Origin: Corynespora cassiicola
Lineage: Eukaryota; Ascomycota; Dothideomycetes; Pleosporales; Corynesporascaceae
DNA: 64,000 nt
Assembly (NCBI GenBank): GCA_022059125.1
Contig: JAEUWY010000012.1
Span: forward strand, 248,001 to 312,000
Direction: 5' to 3'
Numbering within the stretch: position 1 is the first letter of the stretch; each line of letters starts with the position of its first letter. Positions 1 through 13,400 of the stretch are shown here, piece after piece. Made by a program: the position numbers and the translations under genes. The notes beneath the pieces are model-generated. The model was not told where the DNA came from and made no database searches. It worked only from the letters and a program-made list of their open reading frames with translations.

Positions 1-2
1 AA

Positions 3-80
3 GCTGAAGAGCGTGCGAAGAAGAAAGCGCTCTATCTAGTATTAGAGATAGAAGAGAATAGCGAGTTAGACGCCGCTTAA
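3..80 (+). pseudogene. C-terminal tail of an unidentified ORF running in from the left edge
   Basis: The first 80 bases read as an open frame with balanced codon use, ending in a TAA at 78-80. The peptide is charged (Glu/Lys-rich, with a run of three Lys, then an acidic tail ending Asp-Ala-Ala). Lys/Glu-rich C-terminal tails are common in fungal pogo/Fot1 transposases, so this could be the end of such a transposase lying mostly outside the window. That is an inference from composition only. The adjacent sequence is far more AT-rich and belongs to a minus-strand Gypsy element. Confidence 0.35.
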
Positions 81-3000
81 TCTATAAACTGTTCTGCTGC
101 TAATACTCTAGTTAGATTTTTACCTGCAATATAGTTTATAATAAACTTTATTAATTCCGCTGTTGCTTTTTTTAATAATAGTCTAACAGTATTAAGTAAT
201 TTCTAAAGTTAGTTTCTAGTTTCTATATATTCTCGGACTCAGGGTAACCTTTCTATTTAACTAGGTATTCTCGTTCTCTAGGTGATTGTTAATATACTTT
301 TACCTTCTTAACTTTGAATTTAACTTCTTTCTCTATTTTGTAGTAGAAGTGTTTTTAGACTGGTGTTTCGGCGTCGGCGGGTTCTAATAGTAACACGTAG
401 AATACTAGGTGTATTCTAGTATTAGTAGAAAGTTAAAGTTTATAGTTAACTAGTCTTTTTTGTTCTAGAATTAAAAATAGTCCGACTTTAACGTGATCTA
501 ATTTTTTACTTAGTTATGTTGTTTAAAAATTTCTCGTAAGAAGATACACTTTATCCCCTCTTTTTAGCTGAGGTGCTATTTTTTATTTCTAGTTAATATA
601 AGAAATGGTCTTGCGTTGTGCTGTTTTAATATTCTTCTGTAATTATTTGTAAAGTTTTTATAATTCTTCTAATTTATCTATTACTTAACTTGCAACTAGC
701 TTGATTCGTTCTTTTTTAATTTTTAGTAATAGAAAATTTAGATATATTCTGTGTAATGCGTAATAAGGAGATTATTTTATTATTACTGATTCTCTGTTGT
801 TAAATACGAGTTGTGCTATAAATAGTAGTAATACCTAATTATTCTGTTTTTAGTTGCTATACATCCGTAGGTATGTTTTTATAGTCTGGTTTGTTTTTTC
901 TATTTAACCGTCTGTCTGTGGATAGTATACTATTAATAATTTTTTTTTTATTTTGATAGCTGATATTAATGTTGTCTAATAGTTTAACGTGAAGAGCTTG
1001 TCTCTGTTACTAATAATTAATTAAAGTAATCTGTAATATCTAACTACGCGATCTAAAATAATCTGTGCTAGTTCTAGTACAGTATAGTTATTTTTGAATA
1101 GAATTATCTCTGCGTATTTTATAAATCTGTCCACAACTACTAAAATAGTATTATAGAGTACTTTAGAAACTAGGTTATAGAACGTTAGTAGTCTAGTAAT
1201 AAAGTTTATAGTAATATCTGTTTAGAGTTTATCTAGTATTTCTACAGCTTATAGCTCTCTGTACTAAGCGTGTATACTATGCTTATTCTTTTAATATATT
1301 ATATATTTTTTAATAAACTTCGCTACTTTGTTTTTTAATTCAGAAATATTATACGTTTATTGTATTAGTTTAATTGTCTGTTTAACACTTAAATATCCGT
1401 GTAATAGATTTTTGTAATACTGCTAGATAATAGTTTAATAAAGTTCTTCTAGTACTTATTAATATACTGTTATAATAAGGTTGATACTGCGTGCTGGTTC
1501 TAAAGTACTGTTTAGTACTTACTTAAAAATAGCAGCTTTGTTCGTTGACTTAGTTTCTGCAATATCTGTTTTTTAGCTTAAAACGTCTGCTTTTCTGTTT
1601 TCTTTACCTGATGTGTAGATAATCTTAAATTTATATTGTTCTAGTTTTTCACTCTATCTAGTATGTTGTTAGTCTAATAGTTTAGTTGTTATAAATGTTA
1701 TTAGATTTTTATAGTCTGAATATACTATAAGTTCTGAACAGCTTTCTGCATAGATTCTCTAATATTTAAAAAAGTCTACTATAGTAAGTAATTCTTTATC
1801 GTAAATATTGTAATTTTCTTTAGCTCTGCTAAACTTTTTTAAGTAATAGGCAATCGGGTGCTATTTACTTTTTTTTTTTTAATTAATACATGCTTCTATC
1901 ACTAGGTCTGATGCATCTGTTTCTATGCATAAAAGTTTTCTACTAGTAAAAGATATAAGAACTGGTAGTAATATACTTGCTTCTTTGAGTGTTTTAAAAG
2001 CTTATTATTAGTCTGTATTCTACTTAAATAGTATATTTTTTTTTATTAATTTTGTAAGTGGTAGTGCTTTTTCTAAATAGTAGTTAATAAACTGCCTGTT
2101 AAAGTTACAGAATCCTAAAAAGAATTGTATATTTTTAACGTTTTTTAGCGTTAGCCAGTTCTTAACTACTTTAATTTTTTTTAAACTAATTTTAACTCTG
2201 TGTCTTCTTATAATATATCTTAAAAATTTAACTTTTTTTTTATAGAATTTACATTTCTCTGGTTTAAGTCGTAGTTCTGCTTTTTCTAAACATTCTAGTA
2301 CTATTTATACGTGCTAGATGTGTTCTTTAAAGTTTTTAGAAAAGACTAAAATATTATCTAGGTATGCGATAACGAATATATTCAGGTGTGCTTTTAACAC
2401 GTTATTAATAAGTGCTTAATATATCGCAGATGCGTTAGTAAAACCGAATAGTATTATAAAATATTTATAGTACCTATACCGCGTCCGGAATACTATTTTC
2501 TATTTTTTACTTTTTTTTATGCGTATTAAGTTGTACGCGCCTTAAAAATCTAAGGCTATAAATATCTGTACTCTAGATAGCTTATTTCTAAGCTCTTAAA
2601 TATTCAGTAGTAGATATCTATTCTTAATTGTAATATTATTAAGTTTCCTAAAATCCACACATAACTGTAGAGATCTATCTTTCTTAAAAACAAAAATAAT
2701 TAGATATTCTGTCTCTGACGTTAATTCGCGTATAAATTCTTTTTTAAAGTTTTTATTAAGATATACTTGTAACGCTACGAGTTTTTTTTCTAATAAACTG
2801 TAGATAAGCTTAAAAGTCAGATACTTTTCTTTCTAAAAGACTATTTCGCAGTCCCAGAGCTGATACTTAAGTAACGCTCTGTTATCTACCTCTTTTTAAA
2901 AAAATAGTTTCTATTTACTATACTTTTTAGGGATTTTAGAAGTTACGCGAGTTGTTTCTAAAACTCTTACTTTTTCGTCTAGTAGCTTTTTATTAGATCT

Positions 3001-5903
3001 AGCGGAGTTAACCTTTCTTTTCAAAAGCGTTTTATTTAATTTTTTACTACCTATATTATTCAGCGTAATTTTATCTACCATCAAACGCTGCTAATATATA
3101 AGTCCTGATGTAATAGCGCAATTACATCCTATAAACGAAAGCTTTTTTTTTGCCTAATTAATGTATAAGTTGTGCTTTCTAAACTATAGAAGTTCTAAAA
3201 TAACGTTGTAGATAGCCGTGTTTATAATATTAAAGAAAATTTCTTTCTAGTATCTCTAGATGTCTATAATAGTTGTAGCTTTTTAATCTATTAATACTTT
3301 TTCTGGTATCTTTCTTCTAGTTGCCGTGTAGAGAAAATAGAGTCGTTTATAAGTATATATTTTTATTTTACTATACTTTACAGCCTGCTGTAAAAGGTAG
3401 TTACGCTAAGCCTCTGTATCTAATAATACCTTTATCTAGTATCTATTAAGTTTAACAGGTAGCTTAACTAAGTTTTCTGAGTTAGTAGCGCATAATACTT
3501 TAAGTCAATTTTAGACGCTAAATACTGTTCTAAAAAAAACTCGTTACTAAATCTATATAAACGTTTTTTATTTTAGTAACGTTCGTAATCTTTGTGTAGA
3601 CACGTTTACTAGAAATTTTGTATATATTTTTTATTAACTAGTATATTTGTTACGAGTTCTTTATTTTTATTTATTTTAAAGAAGTATCGCGCTTATCGTT
3701 TATTCTATAAATAAGTATTATATACGTGTGTTTCGCAGTTAAACTACTGTTACGTATATTTACGTAGTTTCTTCAGAAACTATTCTACTGCTACCTTATT
3801 TAAGTAATAAATCTAACATTAGTTTTCTCTGCAGAACGTCTATAAGTAGCTTATATATTTTAGATTCTTTAGATTTAGATAGTATTGTAGTTTTTGCGTG
3901 TGTCAGCTTTATAGAAAGCTTAGAACTGTGTTTAGTTCGCTGTCAGAGTCTAGTAGAACTTTTAGCCTAATTTCTAAATCTAGTTAACTGACTTGTTTCT
4001 ATACTTTAGAACTGCGTTGTTATTAGCGTTTTTCTAAGTCTTAATTTTCTTTGTCTAAGTTATTATGTCTTTTTATCCGTTTACATATTATAGGCGATTT
4101 TTTCTACTATACAGGCGTTCTTGTCGAATCTCTTCTGTTTTTCTTATAAATCTTAGCTAATTCTTGTTTCTATTTAAGGTCCTTGTTAACCTAAAATTTA
4201 GTAAGTTTTTCTAATTTATACTTACAGCTGTAGTTGCTTAAATATTTTTCGTAATTATATACGTCGCGAAAGGCTTTTTTTTTCTTAGAGCTAGATTTTT
4301 TAAATTTAACTTTCTTAAGAATGCTTCTAAGCTCCGTTTAAGTGCCTTCGTCTTAATACTGAATATAATTAAAAAATCTTTCTATTTCTCTGTTTCGCAG
4401 TAGTTCGCTGTCGCAGATAAGTTCTGTTTTATAAAATCTATCTATAATAACTTTCTATTTATTGTCTGCGTCAGATTCATTTTCTAGAGTAGTTTGCAAT
4501 ATATTTAGCTGTCAAACAACTTTATTCTTTAATTAACAGTCTTTTATAATATAACCTATTTTTCTACACGCGTAGCAAGTTATAGCCTTGCTTTTAAACT
4601 TATTATTTCTTTTTTTGTTACCTTTTCGTCCCGCTTCCTGAATATTACCGAGAACTATTAGTTCGTTGCTATAGGTATTATAAGTAAAATACGTTACCTT
4701 ACGTTTAACTCGTTTACTAGTATTAGCGTTGTAGTACTTTTTACTATAGCTTAATTTAGTACGTTGTTTATATTTTAGGTTCCAGTTCTAGCGTAGTTCC
4801 ATTCGTAATTCATACAGTTTCTAATTAATATTAATAAACTTATTTATAAGTTGTTTAAGCGTGTTGAGCTGAGCTCTAGAACGTATAAGTTCCTCTTTAA
4901 CGTTAGATTTGAGTTCTTAACAGTACATTGTTATAAGTGCTTTATTATTCTATTTAGTAAGAATTAATAGTTGCTGAAATTTATTAGCGTAGTTAGCAGC
5001 TAAAGCCTATTACTTAAGATATTAGATAGCTCGTCCGGCAATTATATCTTTATTAGAGACTCTAAAAACTTATTTAATCTTTTTTTTAAATTTGTTAAAG
5101 TTTTCTATCTATTCGTTAACGTTGTTGTTGGCTTCGCCGTTCTTATACTTAATAAAAACTAGTTTAATCTATTAAAGTGCTTTGTCTCTTATATACGTGG
5201 CTGCGAACATAACGCGTTTTTTTTTTTTAACGTTTCTACTTTAGAAGTTAAAGAATAAGTTAAGCTGTAAGAGCCAGTTTTCGAGCTTACTTCGTTCCCT
5301 ATAGTAGAGATTAGATGTTGCTACTTTAATAGAATTATTGTCTGCTGTATTAGGTTATATAATTATACTAATAGTAGTTTTAACACTAACAGTGCTACTG
5401 GTTAGAGTTAAGAGTGCGCGTGATTCTAAAGTAATACTTATCTTAGAAAGTGTTTATAATATTAAAGCTGTGCTATAAGCTATAAGCGAGGCTAGAGAGC
5501 AAATAGCTGCTTAGATTAATTCTTAAAAATAAGTACTAGTAAAGTTACGTAAGTAAAACGATGTGCGATATACTGTACAGGTCTCTGTGTTAGCGATAGA
5601 GCATAATAAGTTAATAGTTAATTCTAAATAATAAATTTACTAATAAAATAAATATAATTATAGAGTATAATTATGCGAACTATATACTTAATAGTAACCG
5701 CGCTCACCTATACCTATTATAAATACTTACTATCAGTGTTTGTAAGCGCTTACTTTACTAAAGCGTAAGCTCTAAATTACATATCTTTTTTAGTTACGTA
5801 ATGTAGTACAGCAGTTCCTTCTCGGGCGCGTAATTATATATATGATTGGAGCCGCGCTTTTGATGTTGCCTGCCCGAGTCCTCCTGAGACCGTATTATAA
5901 CAC
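81..5903 (-). mobile_element. Ty3/Gypsy LTR retrotransposon, degraded, minus strand
   Basis: Reading the minus strand from right to left gives the normal Gypsy order. A CCHC zinc knuckle of Gag lies at 4,577-4,536 and reads CYACRKIGYIIKDC, with the His mutated to Tyr. The reverse transcriptase has FGFTNASAIY near 2,450-2,410 and YLDN (from YLDD) within 2,379-2,341. An RNase H core, ETDASDLVIEACIN, lies near 1,935-1,882. The integrase core ILVVVDRFIKYAEI lies at 1,146-1,096. Stops interrupt every frame. RNase H and integrase are notably well preserved compared with the Gypsy copies further right. No second LTR was found on the left, so the 3' end is truncated, replaced, or too degraded to see; the left boundary is approximate. 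Confidence 0.87.
5742..5903 (-). repeat. Probable 5' LTR or leader of the left Gypsy element
   Basis: On the minus strand the segment begins TGTTATAATACGG at 5,903 and includes the most GC-rich patch of the isochore (about 5,820-5,890). A TG...CA-like end is possible at about 5,742. It sits upstream of Gag, where an LTR is expected. No matching copy was seen at the other end of the element, so both the LTR identity and its inner boundary are inferred. Confidence 0.45.
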
Positions 5904-6047
5904 TTAATAACTTATTAAAAAAAAAACTTTACTAGTTTATAAATTATAATTATTTACTTTAATATTATAATAACTTTAAATAAACTTTTATATTACTATT
6001 TTAGAGTTTTAAGGCTTTAAAGCTTTAAAATAATATTTTATTTTATA
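5904..6047. other. Unassigned AT-rich spacer before the first Tc1 element
   Basis: The spacer lies between the Gypsy end and the first Tc1 element. It is AT-rich with short direct repeats around 6,008-6,030 and no recognisable coding. The sequence at 8,162-8,365, on the other side of that element, would be its continuation before insertion. Confidence 0.4.
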
Positions 6048-8161
6048 CAGAGGGGTGACATTAAAAAAAAGTGTATAAAAAAATCGTACTTTTTAAACTT
6101 GTATAGCGTTTTGTTTAAAATAGCTATTTAAAAAAAAAAAAATTAAAGTTAAAGGGATTTATAAATATAATAAGAAAATATTTTAAAAAAAAAGCTTATA
6201 TAATCTTTTAAATGTTTTAAAAAACTCTAAATAGAGAGTTAAAAAAAATCTAAATTTTAATGCGTTTTAATTTTTTTTCTAGCGTGTAATTTTTAGTTTT
6301 TTTTTTTTTAAAAAAAGCTATTAATAGCATGTAATTATATAAAAAAAATTTATATAAGTTTATTATCTAAAAAAAATAAAAATTAATAAAATTAAAAAAA
6401 TTGTTTTTTTAAAATAAATTTATAGAAAATAAATTATTAATATTTAGTATAATATCCTTTAGCGTCTATAACTGCTTTATAACGCCTAGGTAAAGATAAT
6501 ATACAATTATCTATTATTTCCTGTGGAATTAAATTCCACTCTTTAATTATAGCTCTTTTAAATAAATTAATACTTTTAATATTATTTCCTTTTTCTAATA
6601 AATTAGTTCTTTGTTTATTTAAGGCATTTTTTAATATAGCCCAGATATTTTCAATAGGAGCTAAGTCTGGGCTATAAGGAGGATGTTCAAAAAGATTAAT
6701 TTGATTTCTTTTAAACCAGTTTAAAACTGGTTTAGCTGTATGAATTTTTGAATTATCTTGTTAAAATTTCCAGTCTATAAACTAATTAGTATTTTTATTA
6801 ATTTTATAATTTAATATTTAATTAAATATATTTAATTAAATATTAAATTTAATTTAAAAAGTAAAAAAAAAGTGTATAAACTAACCGGGTTTTATTTGTT
6901 TTTTAATAATAGGTTTTAATACTTTTTATATATAATCCGTATTATTAAAATTATTTTTAGAATTAGGTGTTTTAATAAACACTAATTCTGATCTTCCTCC
7001 TATCCAAATAGCTCCCTATACTGATATAACAATATCTCGAGCTATAATTTAATTAGTATTAATTATTTTTAAAAAGTAATTAAATTAAAAAATTATAATT
7101 AATTTTTAATTAATTTTAATTTTTTTAATTTTTTTTTTTACTTACAATTAGATTTTATAGAAGCTAATTCAGCTCCTACACCTTTATTTCTCTTTTTTCT
7201 AATATATTCCTGTCTAAAACCTAGATCTCTTTCTATTACTGACTTATCAGAAAATATAATTTTATTTAAATTTATATTTTCTATATTTTTTAAATTTTTT
7301 TTTGCATATTCTAGTCTTATTTTTGCTTTTTTTATTTAAAAAAGGTTTTTTACTAGCAATATTTGTACTATATTTTTCTTCTTTAAAAAATCTTTGTAAA
7401 CTTTTTTTAGATATATTTAAATTATTTTTAAATAAAATTCTTTTATTTGTTTTTTTAGGGCTTTTAATTAAATCCCTATTAATAATTTTTTTTTCTCTTT
7501 TTAATAGTTTAATTTTATCCTGATTTCTATCTCTTTTTAAACTATTAAAAAGTTTATTTTTTTTATTAATTCGATTTATAGTATTATAAATACTAGTAAT
7601 AAATTTATTTAAAATAGAAGATATATTTTTAATAGAAGTATTAGCTTTATATAAAAGATTAACTTTTTCTTCGTAGTCTGAGAATTGAGATTTTATCTTA
7701 TCTTTATTCAGAGGAAATAGAGATTTAGATTTCTATTTCTAAAATATTTATTTATATACTAATTTAACTAGTTTATTATTATGTAATTAGTGCTTATATA
7801 AGCAAAACTTTATTTTTTAATTTTAATTTTTTTTATACTAAATTAAAACTTTAGCTCTAATTTTTTGCTTACGTAATATAAACTAAGCTAAATTTCGTTA
7901 GTATAAAATAAAAAGTTTTAAAAAAAAATTTTAAAAAAAATTACAGCGTATAAAAATTTAAACTTTTTTTTACACTATATTTAGAGCTTTTTAAAACATT
8001 AAAAAGATCATATAAGCTTTTTTTTTAAAATATTTTCTTATTGTATTTATAAATTTCTCTAACTTTAATTTTTTTTTTTAAATAGTTATTTTAAATAAAA
8101 AGCTATACAAGTTTAAAAAGTACGATTTTTTTATACACTTTTTTTTAATGTCACCCCTCTG
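6048..8161 (-). mobile_element. Tc1/mariner-type DNA transposon, copy 1 (complete)
   Basis: The element is 2,114 bp, flanked by a TA dinucleotide on each side (6,046-6,047 and 8,162-8,163), the target duplication of the Tc1/mariner superfamily. Its ends are inverted copies beginning CAGAGGGGTGACATT. The inverted repeats are long: the two arms stay recognisable for roughly 240 bp, and about the first 58 bp look identical. The transposase reads on the minus strand. Homologous complete elements lie at 8,366-10,497, 20,753-22,855 and 26,117-28,304. Confidence 0.94.
6437..7696 (-). pseudogene. Tc1-type DDE transposase, copy 1 (best preserved, two apparent introns)
   Basis: Proposed exons on the minus strand are 7,696-7,146, 7,041-6,896 and 6,774-6,437. 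The introns are 7,145-7,042 (GTAAGT donor, TATAG acceptor) and 6,895-6,775 (GTTAGT donor, TACTAAT-like branch site, TATAG acceptor). They join in frame. The catalytic residues of a DD34E transposase are visible: Asp in IIFSDKSVIER (exon 1), Asp in QDNSKIHTAKP, and Glu in SPDLAPIENIW (exon 3). Damage: the start ATG has become ATA, the frame shifts once around 7,315-7,300, and there are stops at Trp and Gln codons in exons 2 and 3. Exon 3 has only one stop. The protein is rich in Lys, Asn and Ile. Confidence 0.85.
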
Positions 8162-8365
8162 TATATACCCGAGACTCTGTAATAGTTTATTTTATAAATA
8201 ACTTTTTAAAAAGCTATTATAATTTTTATAACTTATATACTTATAAAATAAAAATCGCTTATATACTCGTTAATAATTTAAATATTTTTTATTATTTTTA
8301 GTTACTGTTTTATTAAACGCCTAACCAGCGTTATTACTATTTATACTTATTATTTATATTTATTA
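8162..8365. other. Unassigned AT-rich spacer between Tc1 copies 1 and 2
   Basis: This is 204 bp of AT-rich sequence between two complete Tc1 elements. No coding similarity was recognised. It may be a remnant of the retroelement into which both transposons inserted. Confidence 0.35.
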
Positions 8366-10497
8366 CAGTGGGGTGACACGAAAAAAACTCCCTCTAAAAA
8401 ATAGCAATTTTTAAACATTGATAACTTTTTAAATAGACTAGCTATTAAAATAAAAAAAAATTAATTTAATAGAGATTTATTGAGATTTTAATATAAAAAT
8501 TAAAAGTTTAGAATTTGTATTAAAGTTTTAAGGTTAGAATTAAGCTTAAAGTAAGAGTAAAAAAAAATGTAAAATTAAGTGCTTAATTATTTTTTATTAA
8601 CAAAAATATTTTAACTTTTTTTTTCACTCTAGCTATATTAGATCTAGTTTATATTACGTAAGCAAAAAACTGGAGCTATAATTTTATATTTAAAGTATAA
8701 AAAATTAAAGTTTAAAAAATAAAGTTTCGATTATGTAAGCATTATTATATAATAATAAGCTAGTTAAATTAGTATATAAATTAATATTTTAAAAATTTAA
8801 ATCTGAATCTCTATTTTCTCTAAATAAATATAAGATGGAACCTTAATTTTCAGACTACGAAGAAAAAGTTAATCTTTTATATAAAACTAATACACCTATT
8901 ATAACTATTTCTAATATATTAAATAAATCTAAAAATAGTATATATTATACTATAAAACGAATTAATAAAAAATATAAATTATTTAATAGTTTAAATAAAG
9001 CTAATAAAGAAGAAAAAAGTAAGCTTTCTAAAAGAGATAAAAGAATTATTAATAGGGATTTAATTAAAAGCTCTAAAAAAACAAATAAAAGAATATTATT
9101 TAAAAATAATATAAAAGTATCTAAAAGAAGCTTACAAAGATATTTAAAAGAAGAAAATTATAGTACAAAAATTAGTACTAAAAAGCCTTATTTAAATAAA
9201 AAAAAAGCTGAAATAAGATTAAAATATATAAAAAAACAATTAAAAAATATAAAAAATATAAATTTAAAAAAGGTTATATTTTCTGATAAGTCAGCAATAG
9301 AAAGAGGTCTAGGTTCTAGACAGAAATATATTAGAAAAAAGAAAAATAAGGGTATAGGGGCTGAATTAGCTTCTATAAAATCAAATTGTAAGTAAAAAAA
9401 AAAATTAAAAAAATTAAAATTAATTAAAAATTAATTATAATTTTTTAATTTAATTACTTTTTAGAAAAAATTAATACTAATTAAATTATAGCTTGAGATA
9501 TTGTTATATCAGTATAGAGAGCTATTTGGATAGAAAAAAGATCAGAATTAGTGTTTATTAAAACACCTAATTCTAAAAATAACTTTAATAATACGGATTA
9601 TATACAAAAAGTATTAAAACTTATTATTAAAAAACAAATAAAACCCGGTTAGTTTATATACCTTTTTTTAATTTTTTTTTATTTAATTTATTATTTAATT
9701 AAATTTATTTAATTAAATATTAAATTATAAAATAAATATAAATACTAATTACTTTATAGACTGGAAATTTCAACAAAATAATTCAAAAATTCATACAGCT
9801 AAACCAGTTTTAAACTGGTTTAAAAAAAATAAAATTGAATTATTTAAACATCTAGCTTATAGCCCAGATTTAGCACCTATAAAAAACGTCTAGACTATAC
9901 TAAAAAATAATTTAAAAAAATTAAATCCTAATTTATTAGGTTAAAAAAATAATAAAAAAGAAAATACTTTATTTATAAACGCTATAAATAAAGAATAGAA
10001 TTTAATTCCACAAAAAATAATAGATAATTGTATATTATCTTTACCTAGGCGTTAGAAAGCAGTTATTAAAGCCAACGGATATTATACAAAATATTAATAA
10101 TTTAATTAATTATTAATTTATTTATATAGTTTAATTTTTTAAAAATTTTTTTTCTATTATTATTATTATTTTTTTTAAGTAAAAAAGCTATATTAAAATT
10201 TTTTGTAGATAATTATATAGTATAAAAATTTATAATAATTGAATAAAAAATAAAAATTATACGCTAGATAAAAAATAATTAAGCACTTAATTTTATATTT
10301 TTTTTTACTCTTACTTTAAGCTTATTTCTAACCTTAAAACCTTAATATAAATTCTAAACTTTTAATTTTTATATTAAAATCTTAATAAATCTCTATTAAA
10401 TTAATTTTTTTTTTTTAATAGCTAGTCTAGTTAAAAAGTTATCAATGTTTAAAAATTGCTATTTTTTAGAGGGAGTTTTTTTCGTGTCACCCCACTG
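8366..10497 (+). mobile_element. Tc1/mariner-type DNA transposon, copy 2 (complete)
   Basis: The element is 2,132 bp, bounded by TA at 8,364-8,365 and 10,498-10,499. The termini are inverted, CAGTGGGGTGACACG, and differ from copy 1 at several of the first 15 positions. The two terminal arms match for about 235 bp with few differences, ending around 8,600 and 10,262. The transposase is on the plus strand. Confidence 0.94.
8835..10097 (+). pseudogene. Tc1-type DDE transposase, copy 2
   Basis: Exon 1 (8,835 to about 9,388) starts with ATG and is open for about 185 codons except for a TAA at codon 4. It contains the first catalytic Asp in VIFSDKSAIERG. A GTAAGT donor follows at about 9,389, and an ATTAAATTATAG acceptor near 9,490. 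Exon 2 reads GAIW-like sequence with Trp-to-stop. A GTTAGT donor near 9,649 and a TTATAG acceptor near 9,761 bound the second intron. In exon 3 the second catalytic Asp is Asn (QNNSKIH) and the Glu is Lys (APIKNV), so the copy is catalytically dead even apart from its stops. Confidence 0.85.
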
Positions 10498-10499
10498 TA

Positions 10500-13400
10500 T
10501 AATGATTTAAAAGTAGCTTCTAGAACGTATATAAATAGTTAAAAAATATTTCTAAAAAAAACACAGCAGCTTTCTAAACAACTATAAAAAATAAATAATA
10601 CTTATATTTCTTTTATTGATAATAAGTAACTAATATCTATAATAAATATTTTTATAACATTTAATAAGTGTATCTAAATTGTAAAAAAGTAACGTAATAA
10701 GTTTTAAAAATTATAATACTTACGCGTATTAAAAACTAAAATTATATAACTTAGAAATATAAAAAAAATACTATTTTAAATATAACAGAATTAGTTATTA
10801 AAAAAACCTCTAAGTTCTACGCGTAAAATATATATAAAAAAACATATTTAAAGTATTTACGCTACTGTAGCTAAAATATATATTTAAATTAAAAAATTTA
10901 GTAAAATATAAATTTTTTTTTTTAAAAAATACTATAAGTTTTTTTATTTTTATAAAATAGTTTTTTAGCTACTACTTTAAAAGTTTTATAATAGTAATAG
11001 TAAGTTTTTTAAACTGTATAATACTTAGCAGATAATTTAAAAAAACTATAGTATTTATACTATAAATATACGTTTAAAATATATAAAAAAATACTAATCT
11101 AAAAATACTTTAAAACTTATATACTTAACTTACTTTTTAATTTTATTAACTGTATTTTAAAAGCTACTATAGTATATATTTAAACTATTTAATAAAAAAA
11201 ATTAAACAGTCCGCGCGTTTATAATATATTTTAATAATTTAAAAAACTAATTTATACTGTATACTAAATTATAATAAGTTTAATATTTATTTTTAAAATT
11301 TTAACTAAAAATATAATAAATAATAACTAACTACTACTAAGTACTAGTAATATAAAAAAATTTAGTAGTTTTAAATTTTACTTTTAAGTATAATCTGCGA
11401 TAACTTTCTGTAATATATATATTTTTTATATATAATAATTACTATAAAAAATTTAAAAAATAAAAAATAGCTAATACGTTTATACTTTCTGCAAATAAAT
11501 TACTATATAATAAAAGTAATATTATTTATTTTAAATACTAAAAAATAGACTACTACGCTAATAAATACTAAAATAATAACTTAAATTAAATTTTAGTTTA
11601 TATTTACTAAATAAAAAAAGCTAAACTTTATTTATAATTTAAAAATAGTAAAATATATATTTATATATATTATATTAAATATAAAGCGCACGTGCAGCGT
11701 ATTTAGAAATATAATACTTAAAAAATAGTTATAAGTTATTCTAAATTTAGAAGCAGATGTTAGTTTAATTAGCTAATATATTATAGTAGAAATAAATCTA
11801 TTGTTTATTAAAAAAGCTAAATTTTTTAAATTAAGCTAAATAAAAGTATACTGCTAAAATATTTATATAGTATATATAATTTAAATATATTTAGTAAATA
11901 ATATAGGCGCAGAATAAAAAGTATAAACTACTATATATAGCGTTAATAAAAAAAAATTTTTTTTATTACTAAAAAACTTTTTTTTTAAAAAAAAGTATAT
12001 TTATTTTAACTATAAAGTTTAAATATAGCGTTAAAATTATACTAGTATGAATATTTAGCTAGTTACTATTAAAAAACTAAAAAAATAAAATAAAAAAACT
12101 AATTTTAATTTTTTTTTTAGATATTTTTTAAACTATAAATAATAATAAAAAATATAAAATATATATTTTTAAAGTGTATATAGCGTACGGAACGCGCGTG
12201 CTAAAAATATTAAAAAACTATACTAATATATTTAATAAAAAGAATACAGCTATATTTTTTAATTTTAAATTATTAGACTACATAATTTTTTTAATAAAAA
12301 AAAACCGCTTTATAGTCTGCTTTATAATTTTTTTTATATAAATTAAAAGTACTACGTAAATACTTAAAGTAGATACTATAAAATAGTTAAATATAATACA
12401 GTATAAGTTTTACTAAAATTCTAATTCTATTTATTTTTAAAAAAAACAGAACTCTCTACTTCTGCGTAGATTAAAAAAAAATTAAACTTTATTACTATTA
12501 AAAATTAATATCTGCTTTTTTTAATTAAAAAAACGTTAAACTATTTATTAAACGTATATTACTATATAATTTTAGATTTTTAAAATATTTATTATAGACT
12601 TTAAATAAAAATAGGTAATAAATAAAAAACTGCTTTTAGAACCCGCTATAACTACTTTAAATATTTTATAATACTATTTAAATTAATTAATACTTCTGTA
12701 AGCTTCTAAGCCTATATTAATAAATTTTTTATTAAATATTTAAACTATATTTACGTAGTCTATCTAAATAATATTTTTATTTATACTAGTAGTAATAATT
12801 TTATATTTTACTAGCACGCTGTATATATAGTACTTAAATTATTATAAAAAATAAAACTGTTTATTAATCTGCAAAAATATATATTTATATTATATAAAAT
12901 ATTTTTTTTTAAATTTATTATAAGTACGCGAGATGTATACGCTAATCTAATTTAAATAAAAACTATTATTTAATAGCTGTAGCTAACTAATATTAAAAAA
13001 CTATTATTTTTTTTAGAATTTACTAACTTTTACTAATATTTTATTAAAAAATATATAAAAAAAACTATTTTTTTTATAAACTTACTTAAAAAAACTAAAG
13101 TTTTTACTAAAATAAAGCTGTAAATAATTTTTTTAAAAAACTAAAAACTTATTTTTTAAATATATTTATTTTATATTATTATAATTTTATTTATTTAATC
13201 CGCGTAAAAACAGACGCGTTAACTTTTACTATATTAAATTTTTTTTTTTAACTATTTAAAAACTATAAATAGTATTTAGTTATTTTTATATTAAAAAAAT
13301 TATAGACTGTAGAGCTAAACTATAAAATCTATAATTTAAAACTTTTAGCTATTATATACAACTTTAAACAGTAGTAATACTACTTTAAAAATATTTAGTA

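Noticed and set aside
7302..7523. Open frame of 73 codons on the plus strand inside Tc1 copy 1
   Set aside because: It is antisense to exon 1 of the transposase; its Phe/Leu-rich translation is simply the complement of Lys/Asn-rich coding sequence.
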